Positions 1 to 11,022 of a stretch of DNA of 64,000 nt are shown here, one piece after another. The position numbers and the translations under genes are program-made. Source of the DNA: Gerris lacustris (taxonomy: Eukaryota > Arthropoda > Insecta > Hemiptera > Gerridae); NCBI GenBank assembly GCA_951217055.1, contig OX578284.1:32142187-32206186 (forward strand). Direction: 5' to 3'. Under the pieces are notes generated by a model that saw only the letters and a program-made list of their open reading frames with translations, ran no database searches and was not told the origin of the DNA. Every line of letters starts with the position of its first letter. Within the stretch, counting starts at the first letter, position 1.

Positions 1-540
1 TTATTTTTGTTCCGTGCCGAAGATAGGAGCCTAATATACATATAAATCAAATTTATATTAAAGTTGGTAAAAATAGGCTAGGGGTTCCTAATACTTGTGA
101 AAAAGCCCCATTGCTCATTGCTATCGTCTGTGTTTCTCATAAAAGAAGCCTGAGACCCTTATTGGTGTTCACACAGCATCGCCTTCTGAGTAATCGCTAA
201 CTTTTTGTGTATGTATTATAAGTTTTATAATAAATTATGATGAAGCTAAAAATTATCCCTTGTCGTTCATAACATAAAATATAATTGTGTTAGCCATTTA
301 AAACCTTAATTAAAATAATGTTTACACTTTTTTACGCTGAAACGTTTAAACTCTTGAAGAGTCATCAATTATATTATCAAGAATTATATTAATATCTAAA
401 CAAACAACAATAATTCAATTAATTAGAACGTTTTTATTACTGATCTTACATAATTTACTAATAATATTATATTCTATTTCTCATAGCTTTGAGATTTGCA
501 TTCTACTCTTAAGAAAATGTTTTGTTTTATTCAAATTTAT

Positions 541-544
<4 letters not shown>
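1..544. other. AT-rich unassigned DNA
   Basis: No open frame of note, RNA gene or recognisable repeat is visible. The stretch is AT-rich with short A and T runs and ends at a poly-A tract. Confidence 0.5.

Positions 545-575
<31 letters not shown>
545..575. repeat. Poly-A tract, 31 bp
   Basis: An uninterrupted run of A. It could be the tail of an old retroposed sequence on the + strand or a simple repeat; no SINE or LINE body is recognisable just upstream, so its origin is open. Confidence 0.85.
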
Positions 576-577
<2 letters not shown>

Positions 578-739
578 TACTGCACTTTTAAACTAATGAT
601 TAAGATTTGCACTTAAGGCGTTCTTGTAAGTGCATTTTTCTGCGTAGATGCATACTAACCCCAGAGGGAAATAAGTCAGTGAACATGTTTCATGGAAGCA
701 TTAAAAATTACATCGTGCCACGCGGGAAATTATATAAAT

Positions 740-1260
740 TGTTTTATTTAACCTGAGAGAGGCCAGAAGATGTAGTGGAAGTTGTGACGTGTAGTTTCTT
801 TTTTTAATATAATTCTCTAACTTTATAGGCCCCTCAACACTCTCGCGCGAGCACCTTAGTGTCATGACAGAAATCTAAGTAGCATCTCCCATCTCCCTCG
901 TATCCTTTTGACTCTGGGGCAAAAGACCGCCTCTGAATCAAAGTCTGGCGAGATGAGTCGAGGAACCACGAGCAACCTCAGTCCCTCCCTCGCCGAGTAT
1001 AATCGCATGAGTACAAAGGGTGTCAATGTGGACTGTGGACCTTCCACAAAAACGCTTCTGAAGCGAAGTCGAGCGAGGCCAGTCGAGGATATCCGAGCAA
1101 CCATGAGCAACCCTCCACATTCTCGGCCACGACGTACTTCGAGCCACTTCAGTAGATTGTGGAAAACCCTATGTGTGGTTCTACTGATGGAGTGACATAC
1201 TAACACCGTGTTGTCCATTAAAAAATATAGTAGTTGTATTAGCCATAAGGCCTTTGGCAA
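740..1260. other. GC-richer patch with overlapping open frames, unassigned
   Basis: This block is clearly richer in G+C and CpG than its surroundings. It is open for 132 codons on the minus strand (862-1260) and for 95 codons on the plus strand (908-1195), with a third open frame on the minus strand. When several overlapping frames are open together, GC-rich composition and few stop codons are usually the cause rather than coding. The predicted peptides are rich in R, S and L and I recognise no domain in them. The block may be a fragment of a GC-rich mobile element, a promoter-like region or an unrecognised exon. Nothing in the sequence decides between these. Confidence 0.3.
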
Positions 1261-1653
1261 TCATATGCCTTTCTCGTTCATAAGTGCAATCCGTCTCTTC
1301 AACTCATCTCTTTATTATATTATATTATTATTTACGATTATTGATTATTTTAAACCTCCACAACTCTTCTTTAATTTATGTATATGTCTTTCTCTCCTCC
1401 TGTTATACTTTTTCTGGTACCATTCTATTATCTTCCGACTTTGTTCATCCTCTGTTCATCCCTGGTCGTCCAAATTTGTTTTCACTAAGTTTTGCTCACA
1501 CATTTTAACCGAATAATGCAACATTGTACTCCATTACGGCTTCCGATCTAAAACGTATTCAATAGCTATTATAAACTCTCCATGTTAGCTTAAATCTCCT
1601 GCTATTTTTTTTCTTTTTCTACCTTCTTTTGAGGTATTTATAAAAAGACATAT

Positions 1654-2735
1654 TTAGTGTTTACTCCACCTTACCTTATTTAGATCCATTTCTGATGGAT
1701 ACATTTCTGTAATGCCTTCATTTACCATCATTAGTAGCCGTTTATTAAAAAAAAAATATATTGCGTACTTTTTGCTCCGCCTTTTTTTAGTTTGATGTCG
1801 TGTATGAAAGTTACGTACTTGGTAGTGCTTACTTTTCTTTTTTGCTTCTTTACCAAATGTATTTTGCAAGCAAAACCATCTTTGCGCTTACAAAACCAAC
1901 TTAGCGCTTACTTTTTACTCTACCTTCCTTAGCAACCCTCTCTTACAAGCAAACACACAATTTAGTGCTTACTTTTCACTCTACCTTCTTTAGTAACCCC
2001 TTCTTATAACCAAAGACACACAATATAGTGCTTACTTTTCACTCTACCTTCTTTAGTAACCCCTTCTTATAACCAAAGACACACAATATAGTGCTTACTT
2101 TTCACTCTGCCTTCTTTAGTAACCCCTTATTATAACCAAAGACACACAATATAGTGCTTACTTATCACTCTACCTTCTTTAGTAACCCCTTCTTATAACC
2201 ATAGACACACAATAATATAGTGCTTACTTTTCACTCTACCTTCTTTAGTAACCCCTTATTATAACCAAAGACACACAATATAGTGCTTACTTTTCACTCT
2301 ACCTTCTTTAGTAACCCCTTCTTATAACCAAAGACACAATATAGTGCTTACTTTTCACTCTACCTTCTTTAGTAACCCTTTCTTACAAACAAAGACAATA
2401 TATAGCTGCTACCTTTTCACTTCGCCTTCCTTAGCAACCCTCTCTTACAAACAAAGACACATAATATAGTGCTCTCTTTCTTAGTCAAAGGCACTTAGTG
2501 CTTATTCTTTACTACACCTTCTTTTGTCTCTCTTGTCTTGTTAATTGTCTCTAACATACTGACAAATATAGTGCTTACTATTCATTATTGCTTCCTTACC
2601 AAATGTCTTTTGCAAGCAAAACAATCTTTGCTCTTACAAAACCAACTTAGCGCTTACTTTTCACTCTACCTTCTTTAGCAACCCACTCTTATAAACAAAG
2701 AGGTAAATATTGCTTATTCTTTACTACTGCATCTA
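1654..2735. repeat. 63-bp minisatellite with degenerate flanks
   Basis: The core (about 1902-2480) holds roughly nine head-to-tail units. Unit starts (TAGTGCTTACTTTTCACTCT) lie near 1902, 1963, 2026, 2089, 2152, 2218, 2281 and 2342, so the period is 61-66 bp and mostly 63. Each unit contains CTACCTTCTTTAGTAACCCC and ATAACCAAAGACACACAATA. Diverged units continue on both sides. A separate segment of about 70 bp containing TTTTGCAAGCAAAACCATC occurs at 1847-1915 and again at 2593-2662, bracketing the core. This suggests a larger unit of about 745 bp or a duplication. The array is non-coding in appearance. Confidence 0.9.
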
Positions 2736-4225
2736 TACTGCATAACCTTATACGCTTAAAGTTTAAGTATTCAATTAAATAAAACTCTTCATTCAGCTAA
2801 TTTGTTTTTAACTCATCGTAAACAACATTGTAATCAAGTTTATTATACCTTTCAATAATAACATTATATCTTTACTTTCCATCCATGTAGTGAAAGAACA
2901 AAAAACATAGCGTGTTCCAGCTCTCACGCAACATAAAAGTTATCCTTTACACGAGTTATTACAACAATACAAGGTTATACGATAGACACGTGTGTACACC
3001 TTTCAGTCATTTAGATTTAATAGTATGCTTATATTTTATTTTAAACATGTTCTATTTTCTCAAATTACAATAATTAAATTTTTTATTTCTGAATTTTTAA
3101 ATGACAGTTTAAAATAATAAACTCAAATATTACATTGGGAGCCTCTATGCTTTATAAAATATATTGTATAAATATTTAAGTGTAGAATATATCCCTTTTT
3201 TGTAATTATCCCTAAAGATATGATATTTTTTCTTTATATTTATATAAAAAGAACTTTAAAAGTAAACGGTAGAAGTTAAGTCTGTTATTATATCAACCCT
3301 TAATAAGTTTAAAGTAGGGAAAACTCTTAAAGCTTTATCACACACCCTAATTATACTTAACTTACCCTTTTTTCTCGTACAAAATAAAATACCCCTTTTT
3401 TATTACCACACTGTTATAAAATGATGAAAAAAAAAAATTATATGAAAACAAAAAAACTCAAAATTAGCTTTGAAAAAGAGAAAAATTAAATAAAAAATAG
3501 GGGGGACTTAAATTACACGATTTTTAACTCACTTAACTCCTAAACAAGAGGTGAATTTTTTTCCTATTACACAAAAGAGAAGTCAAAATCAAATAAATTG
3601 GCGTTATGCATGAGACCGCCTTTTTTACTTCACGCACCTCTTTTTCCTTTAATATTTTTAAAATGATAAATACATGAAAGCTCTCCTTTTTTTATTTTAT
3701 ATTGAGTATTCTTGAATAGTGAGAGTGAACAAATTAACTGTAGGATTTTAAAAATCATTTATACGAATAACCACGCGATTGCTTTTTGATATTTTTAATT
3801 TAAATATATTAATATGTTTAACCTATCAAAAGTAAATAACCCTTTGATTTCTGATAGGTTGATAATTTAACATTTTTTCTTTATTATTTCTTAAAGAAAA
3901 CTTATCGTTTGTTAAAAATTGAACTTTATTTTAGTTTTATCGATAAAGGCATCGTTCTAATAAAGAGTTAATTAAAGGTAATATCAAAGTTTTAAAATGG
4001 GCTCAGTGCTTATAAACTCTAGACAATATCGATTGGGTTAATAAAGAAAAAGATTTGACCTATAAATTAATACTGGAACTTGTAATTTGAATATTGAAAC
4101 TTTAAATACTTTGTTTTATTTTTAAAGAAATCTATTACGGTAATTTCTCTAAAATAATTACTTTATGTGCTACTAGAAATTCACGATTGCTTATGTTTTA
4201 TTTTATTTTATTATTTTTTTTTTTT
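2736..4225. other. AT-rich unassigned DNA
   Basis: No coding frame or RNA gene is seen. The segment is rich in A/T runs. A small imperfect stem (AACCTATCA / TGATAGGTT) lies near 3821-3862. I could not assign any interspersed family. Confidence 0.45.
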
Positions 4226-4312
4226 TACTGGTCTTTTATTACTTGGCTTTGTTAGTTTCGTCGCACACCTATTACCCCAATTTTGAACCACTTTCCGTCT
4301 TTCAATCATCCC
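4226..4312 (+). repeat. Fragment of a dispersed repeat (CGCACACCTATTACC motif)
   Basis: The segment around TTTCGTCGCACACCTATTAC and TTTTGAACCACTTTCCGTC recurs twice near 50.04-50.21 kb with only a few differences. It is a short fragment of an interspersed family whose ends are not defined here. Confidence 0.6.
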
Positions 4313-4639
4313 CAAATTTTGCATATGAAAGAAAACAATTTAGATGAAGAATACATAAACCAAAAGAAAAAAATATGAAAATAAGACCAGTTTTTAAAAA
4401 TGGTATTTTTATATTAATTATTGTCCGTACGATTGGTTTCATTCAATTCAATTGTGGGTTAAGATGTAGGCCTAGGTATTTAACGGAAGAGGATTTTAGG
4501 ATCATTCCTTGATTGAGAATAACTGCGGAGGATATGTTGACTGTCTAAGAAGGGTAAAAGGCACTCGGTTATTCCTCATTTGGGACCTCAAGCAAAGACA
4601 ACAGAACGGTGCTGGATTAAATAACAAAAAAATATTAAA

Positions 4640-5090
4640 GAATGGTAATTAAATTATAGTGCATTACGCATCTAGTGCGGAAAGTAGCATTTTGCATGCG
4701 AGTGTGAAGTTTGCACCCGAGCGAAAGCGAGGGTAGTAAAACCACACGTGCAAAACAAAAATGCAGTCTTCGTCGATTTGCGTACCGTACTTTATCTACG
4801 ATTGTTGGACTATAATAATAAATACAGAAAAACATTAAATATATACATTGTTTATCACTAAAAACTTGATAAAAACAGTTACTTTAATTAAACAAACAGC
4901 AAATTTGTTTTGCTAAATGTAAACAAACCCACAAGTCGTGTGATAAGGTGAAGAATTCTTCACCTTATCGCACGATTATGAAACGCGCATGCGCAATCAA
5001 TGAATACAACTACGAAAATAATCACTTTCTACGCATCTAAACAGAGATAAAATGTTTATATATTTCGCATCAATCGTAGATAAAATTATT
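4640..5090. repeat. Inverted-repeat element with central palindrome
   Basis: An imperfect terminal pair, TTTATCTACGATTG, lies at 4791-4806 and inverted at 5069-5084. Near the middle is a 38-nt palindrome (4937-4974), CGTGTGATAAGGTGAAG followed by its complement, with one mismatched pair and GAATTC at the centre. The outer part (4640-4790) includes GAGCGAAAGCGAGGGTAG and may or may not belong to the same element. No transposase is encoded. A MITE-like element is the likeliest reading; no target duplication could be fixed. Confidence 0.45.
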
Positions 5091-5464
5091 TACCTGAGAA
5101 ATGAGTTGAGAAGTTAAGGCTGAGTCCAGAGCGAGAGCGGCTGCTCCGGGTGAGGGTTTCATTTGATAATTTTGTGATCCCAGGTAGATAATAGTTAGTG
5201 TTGCCATAGCAACATGTTACACTTTTAATTATTAAGTTATTTGTCACTTGGGCTAAACTCAGCTGGTCAAAATGACTAACTTTTTCCCAGTAAAATATTT
5301 TAATTTAAACAACTATTCTCAACAATTCCATTCTCAGCTATATAACATTTCTGGTCATACTTATATTATATCCTGTCTAGACATGTATTTATAGCTTAAG
5401 TAATTTATTATAAGCTTATGTAATTGATTCATAAGCAGAAAAATAATAGCCCAAGGTAAAATGG

Positions 5465-5580
5465 AGGAATGAATTTTAGCTCTAAATTTGGGGCGCTGCC
5501 ACCCAAATCGCAGAAAAATGTGAAAAAAAATATAAAACCTGTTCCGACGATTTTGTTTAAAATTTTCTATTTTAAAGAAA
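5465..5580 (+). repeat. Family A fragment
   Basis: This matches the middle of the full-length family A copy at 60.8-61.4 kb (inverted there). Shared segments include ATGAATTTTAGCTC, AAATTTGGGG and TTCCGACGATTTTG. Both ends of the family are missing. Confidence 0.65.
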
Positions 5581-5660
5581 TTTTAATTACAAATCGATGT
5601 ATTGATAAAAATAAATCTGATTTTGCTGAAAATCGAAAACACAATATAAACTCTTGTTAA

Positions 5661-6550
5661 ATATGTTATATTACTAGTTGATTAAATTAGATTTAAATGC
5701 AGAATCACTGTGTATTTTAGGAAGTTATGTTTGAGTTTGTCAAAGGCACGAGCCAGACACATAAGCCAGCACCTCTTTGCAAAGGAAATATGTAAATAGG
5801 AATCGAAAGTATAAAGGCATGAGACGAAAATAGAGTAATGCTTATAAGCGAAGTCTGAGACAAAAAAGAATATACGTCTCAGTTTATACCTTCTGAAGAA
5901 ATATGGGAATTTCGGTGATCCGTTGGAAGCTTAGCTAAAACCTAGCTACGCCCAGGGGCTGTGTAAATTAGTTCTTCTATAAGACCTTGGGATATCACCT
6001 TCCAAATCCTATCATGTAAATAACATCTCCGTCACCTTCCAGCCAAGCAAAAATACCATCTCTTTACCTCCAGTTTTTTATAAATTTTACGAATGTTATA
6101 AAATTTATATAAAACAAACCTTGTAAATATATATATATTTGTTTTTCCAGTCGGTAAAGGATGATAAAGGATTGATATAGAGAACCTGTTGCCAAACTAA
6201 GATTAGGTTTTGGACTCAACTTTTTTTTATCATAAATTTAATTTTTTATACACACAGCCAAATCAGTTAAAATCGATTTTTTTCGTTGAAACTTGTTTTA
6301 AATTTTTTTATTTTTTATTTTTTCTTATTGGTTTAGAAATAGGCCTCCATTTGACTCACTTAGTTAGTAGAGCCTTTCAATAGCTGGAACATAAAGTTTT
6401 CGATTTAGCGAATACAAGTGCCACTTGAGGTACCATATTATGCTTCACAACTTTTGACCGCAAAATAAGGCTCCCACTTGATTTTATGTTTGGCAGACCA
6501 GAGAAAAGTGATAAATAATTATGTACCGTCCGTTCAGACATATTTTATAG
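5661..6550. other. Unassigned AT-rich DNA
   Basis: No coding frame longer than background, no recognisable repeat family and no RNA gene were found. A few short T-runs occur around 6225-6320. Confidence 0.35.
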
Positions 6551-6555
6551 GGAAA

Positions 6556-6808
6556 CCAAAAAGAAAATGCAAGAGAAGAAACAGCAGAGACAACATTATT
6601 ACACCTATAAGAGAATATTATTAAAGAGGATCGTGAAATCAGGAGTTGGTTTTCTGCCAACATGAAAGGACCAAAGACCAAATTCATATGTGACCATGAA
6701 GCTTTTTCTGAAATTCTGAAGCTCTTCTTCGATTATATTGAGTGGATACAAAAGAAAGAAATACTGCAAAAACGACAACTTAATCATGCTTATATCATAT
6801 TATTATAA
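6556..6808 (+). pseudogene. Coding-like remnant, unrecognised
   Basis: A single frame reads through this segment with one internal stop (TAA at 6608-6610) and then 65 open codons from 6611 to the stop at 6806-6808. The predicted peptide is unlike the surrounding low-complexity DNA: it is charged and amphipathic, with KEDREIRSWF near the start, KGPKTKFICDHE in the middle and an aromatic, helical-looking end (FFDYIEWIQKKEIL). The only in-frame ATG lies at about codon 18 of the open part. I do not recognise a family. It could be an exon whose AG acceptor is the CTATAAG just before 6611, or a decayed transposon gene. The low number of stops in such AT-rich DNA is the main evidence. Confidence 0.3.
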
Positions 6809-6849
6809 AAAAATAAGTTATTTAGTAGTTGAGCCGTTATTAAGCTAAT

Positions 6850-7085
6850 ACGGGGAGGACGAACTACTTGTTCGCACCTAGCAATCAGGCCCTTTGTTCT
6901 CATGTTACAAACCATGTGGTAGGGTTCGAGCCATTTCACACACACACACTGTACTTCCTAATCGATTATAGTTCGATCATTTGAATCATCTAAATCTGAG
7001 CGCATTCGCGTGATCAAACTCATGACACTGTTCCGCCTCCGCCCTCGATTCATAGATGTAAATCAGAGAACTAAGGCATGGGATC
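6850..7085 (+). repeat. Probable tRNA-derived SINE-like sequence
   Basis: A segment of more balanced composition contains TAGGGTTCGAGCC (near 6920), which resembles a tRNA B box, about 60 bp downstream of a weak A-box-like stretch. A short (CA)n run follows. It is less convincing than the SINEs at 21.4, 32.6 and 36.9 kb, and no target duplication was found. Confidence 0.35.
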
Positions 7086-7874
7086 GACCTTTTTAAACCA
7101 CATTATAGTCTGCTTTTATACTTTCTTATTCATAAGATTTTGCTTTCGTTCTTGATTACTTTTTTTTACCCTTCAAAGGAATCTCTTCATTTTAATGAGC
7201 AAAAGTTTTTCTTGTAGACCACCTTTTTAGGACTTGTTTCAAAGACCTTTTTTGTTCCGGAGTTTCTTAGTTCAAAAGGTAACGGATTATGAAGGCTGTA
7301 GTATTTTCTTTTTTTAAAAAGAATTCTGCTATGTGAAGTACTAAGGTGTAATACCTATGGCATTTTATTTGGCAAATTTTACAATTTAATTCCCTTTTTA
7401 CGTTTGTTTCTGTATATTCGGTTCGAAATATTTCTGATAAATTAATAAGCTAAAATGTGGTTTAGAGTCTAGTTAATGTTTCTTAGTTAATACTTTCTCC
7501 ACTAAACCAAGGTAAAGCGTTGGCAATCCATATAGGTCCAGTAAATATTTTAATTACTCCTGTTACTCAATAGTTTTCGATGAAACAAATCCTTCAATGA
7601 GCGCTAAATGTTTGTACAACCAATGTGGAGTAATAAATGAACATTTTAGCCAATTCTGTGCCTGTAAAGTAAGACGAGCACCAATGCCAGACAGGAAAGA
7701 AGTTAAGGCAAGTTTTAGATTTCGTAATGAATGAAATGGAAAAGTTACCGATAAACTTTTAATTCTGATTAATGTAAAGAAACAACTTTAATCTGATATA
7801 ATATATAGATTGAATTTGAGAAAGCTATCAGTATACTTAGTTTCTTTGGAAAAGTTCAAGGATAAAATTTATTA

Positions 7875-7941
7875 TTGAAACTTCCTAATGTAGTTTACTC
7901 TATATTTAATATAGTGTATAAACTACATTAGGAAGTTTCAA
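7875..7941. repeat. Perfect 23-bp stem hairpin
   Basis: TTGAAACTTCCTAATGTAGT and three more bases (7875-7897) are exactly complementary to 7919-7941, with a 21-nt AT-only loop. There is no transposase or terminator context. It may be a tiny foldback element or a recent inverted duplication. Confidence 0.8.
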
Positions 7942-8934
7942 AGAAGTAAATATTAAGTTTTAAATTGCAAATGTCCTGCGCTTTAGACTTCACTGCCGTT
8001 GTAACTTATCAGTTGACACCTAAGTGCGTTCAATATAAGCTCTAGCTTTCCTCGTCTAATTTAAAGCTTTTCTAAGAGTCAAAACTATGAATATTCTACT
8101 GCTTTATAAGAGAAAAAAAACAAGATTTCATTTTCAACTAAACTGAAGATATCTCGGTGTTTTCCTTGTATATTGTACCGGTCAAACCAACATTTCAGAG
8201 CTACTCTATTGTTTCTACTAAGTGCTGTCTATTGAGTAAATCTAAAAGGTAAACTAGGTATTATAACTTATCTACCTGAGTGTATACTTAAGTCTTAAAG
8301 TATTGTCTTTAGATACTTTACACGTATACTTTTCATAGGAAATAAAGTACTGCACTCGTTGTAACAATGAATGCTAGAACAATAATTATTGTTAACTGTT
8401 TGAAACAGAAGAAGCTCATATCTTCCTTTACAATTTCTTTTAATCATAGGCTCGCCAGGGAGCGGATTCACATACTGCATCTTGCTACCTAAAACAAAGA
8501 GAAAAATTCTAAAATACTGTACTGCAAGTGGTAATACAACGTACTTGCAGTATAATTTATTTAGACGAATACATTTATAATTTTACTATACACTTTACTT
8601 TGGAGATTAATGATTAATTATTAAGAATTTTAAGTTAAAATAATGTGGTTATACCTTTAAAAGAGTTTGGTTTTTTCGGCACTCCCATTAATATTTGTAT
8701 TGCATATTTTTAATAATTAATTATTTAATTTTAGATATTTTGGTATTTGAATTCCGTTACGCTATAATGTTTATGAGAAAATGAATATAGAGAAATGTAC
8801 CGTTTATGAGAGTTTTTTTTTTTTTTTAGTTTGTTAAAATCTGTTTTTTATTTCATTGCTCGCCCTAGGAAAGTATTATCTGCATTAGTTTGGGAGTTAT
8901 AGAGCAGTTTTGAGCATTTTACTTTTTTATACAC
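7942..8934. other. Unassigned AT-rich DNA
   Basis: Only a small stem, TACTGCAAGT / ACTTGCAGTA (8520-8529 and 8543-8552), stands out. No gene or family assignment is possible. Confidence 0.4.
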
Positions 8935-11007
8935 GGGTCATTCTCAAATTATTTGGCTTTTTCGGTTTTGCTCACAATGAAAAATGTCTAAAAAAAAATT
9001 AATTAAATACTTATGAATTTTGTAGTGAATGTTGATTAACTATTCTTTTAATCAAATAACTCTGAAATTTGCGAGTTAATTAACAATTTTTTAAAATTTC
9101 ATTCATTTTGATAGATGAATTGAATTTTATGAACATGAGTGTTACCAAGTATGCATCATTAAAATTATTTATTATTTGTCAATTCAATCTAGTAAATCCG
9201 TAGTATTTAGAAGTGTGCGAAGTTTTCTAGTCCACAGTAATATTATATTCTTCATTTTTTATATTTTTTTAATAGCTTTAATGTAGTTTCAACAAGAGTG
9301 TTACCTTCATGAAGATTTTACAATTTAATATTTCCAATTGTATCTACATAAATCAATTTTAAGAAACGAAAATGTCACAAGGGTTTTGAGAGGCGTTGTA
9401 TAGTATCATAGTGTAGCATTATTGAAAGTATATGTTTGTATAGAGGGCTAAAAATGTTAAATTACCATCGGTAACACTCTTGTAAACGGTAACACTCTCG
9501 TAGACAGGAGTAACACTCTTGTGAACCATTATGTCAATACATGCACATTTAAAAAAGAAACCGTAATAAAACCACAAAATGTTGATCAAAATTAATTATA
9601 AAAATAATTGGGAAAAATTACAACAAAAAACAAACACGAAATTCAAACTTTAATGAAAAAAGAACACAAATACTTTTAGACAAAATACAATTTTAGTCTT
9701 ACGACAACAAAGTAAAATACCATTACATTAATTATAATTATTATAATCTGACTTATAATAAATTGTAGTTATTACTTGATCTTTGAGGAAAAGTAAAAAG
9801 GCACTAGAACAATTCACCAGCTTGATACTTATACATGCACTTATGTAACCGCCAATACTTTTTCATTAACTTGTCTGTGCTCCCTCGTAGACATGTCCTC
9901 ATATTTCTTCCTTTTCTCATTTCTATGAATCAAACAGTAATTATTACATATTTAAATACATTTAAGCTTACAGATATTTTAATTAGTTCAACTTTCTCAA
10001 AGTATGTACAACAGAAAGGAAAATGTCAAACAAACATATATTCTACCTCAGCTTGTGTTTTTGTGTGTAGTCCAGATCTCTGACAGGGTCCTGATTTCTT
10101 TTTTCTGCACATCCTTTGCTTTTCAGCATTACTCAGTGCCTAATAGGAAAAGTAATAACAATACAAAAAATTCAAGCACTCCAAAACAAAGCTATACAGG
10201 ATATATCACCAGCGTTTACAAGAGTGTTGCTTGAGTGGAGTAACACTCTTGTTCAGTAACACTCTTGTAAAATAGCCATTTAACTTCCTTAATATCTTAT
10301 TTATTAATAGAATTTTATAGAAGTTTTAGTTTTTCTGAGTATACATACGTAATAAGTATGTGATCCCAATCTTTATTCTAAATAAATAATTATTTGCAGG
10401 TATAAAAATAAGGTAACACTCTTGTAAGAGAATAAAAATACTTACCATGTTGTTGAAGAGCTGCGACACCTACTCCAAGGAGGTTTTAAGGAACACTAAT
10501 CAAACCTGTAGGCTTGGTTAGCACGTGGAGTGGGGACGCACTGGTGTCAATCTTACTAATGTTATGATTGTTGAATTTCCAAGATAAAGCGTTCTTATAT
10601 TATTAGTAACACTCTTGTTAGAGGTTGGGTACGAAATATAATTCTTTAGAAAAAGTATATTCTATGTTTCCTGGAGTTGAAATACTAGTTACTGGCAGTA
10701 CTTCAGAATGTGTGGAACAAATTAAGAACAAATCTTTTGAATATTTATTTAAATTTACAATTGAAAATTGCACTCAAACCTGAGGATGTAGGCATAGTTA
10801 CAGTAACACTCTTGTTAAATTACCATGATTTTTCATCTTCTTTTTTTATATAGTAATAAATCGTAAATTTTTAGTTGCCTTAAAGTTAATAATTAGTTTC
10901 TATGCATTCATTGGCAGCTAATTGGTGCATTAAACTTATTTTTTTTAAGACATTCATCCTAAAATAGTGAAGGAACAGTAAAAAGCCAAATAATTTGAGA
11001 ATGACCC
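8935..11007 (-). mobile_element. 2,073-bp DNA transposon with perfect 28-bp TIRs
   Basis: The element starts GGGTCATTCTCAAATTATTT and ends with the exact inverted copy: bases 8935-8962 and 10980-11007 are complementary over all 28 positions. The flanks on both sides are ACAC (8931-8934 and 11008-11011), consistent with a 4-bp target duplication (5 bp if the following G is counted). Eleven copies of GTAACACTCTTGT or a close variant lie inside in two clusters: 9137, 9292, 9471, 9489, 9510, then 10218, 10240, 10256, 10413, 10606, 10803. Both orientations occur. None was noticed elsewhere in the window. Repeated subterminal motifs are typical transposase-binding sites in hAT, P and CACTA elements, so that role is inferred here. 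The minus strand carries decayed coding sequence (9841-10139). I cannot place the superfamily from ends and duplication length alone. Confidence 0.8.
9841..10139 (-). pseudogene. Decayed transposon-associated protein fragment
   Basis: Two conceptual segments lie on the minus strand inside the 28-bp-TIR element. The first (10139 down to 10026) opens right after TTTTCCTATTAG, a good acceptor-like sequence, and reads LSNAEKQRMCRKKK before a GAG/GTAGAA donor-like site. The second (about 9929 down to 9841) begins after TTTGATTCATAG and includes RKKYEDMSTREHRQ; an alternative frame then gives MKKYWRLHKCMYKYQ, as if frameshifted. From memory, LSNAEKQRRYRxRR followed later by TxREKRxxRKYWR is the N-terminal signature of a protein encoded by DNA transposons in many animals. 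If right, this is a truncated, frameshifted copy missing the catalytic part. Confidence 0.4.
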
Positions 11008-11022
11008 ACACGTGGAATATTA

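Noticed and set aside
1902..2480. Possible CRISPR-like array
   Set aside because: The units are head-to-tail with no unique spacers and the sequence is eukaryotic. It is a minisatellite.
9137..10815. CRISPR-like regular motif array
   Set aside because: The 13-mer occurs in both orientations with irregular gaps (16 to about 700 bp) inside TIRs, so it fits a transposon better.
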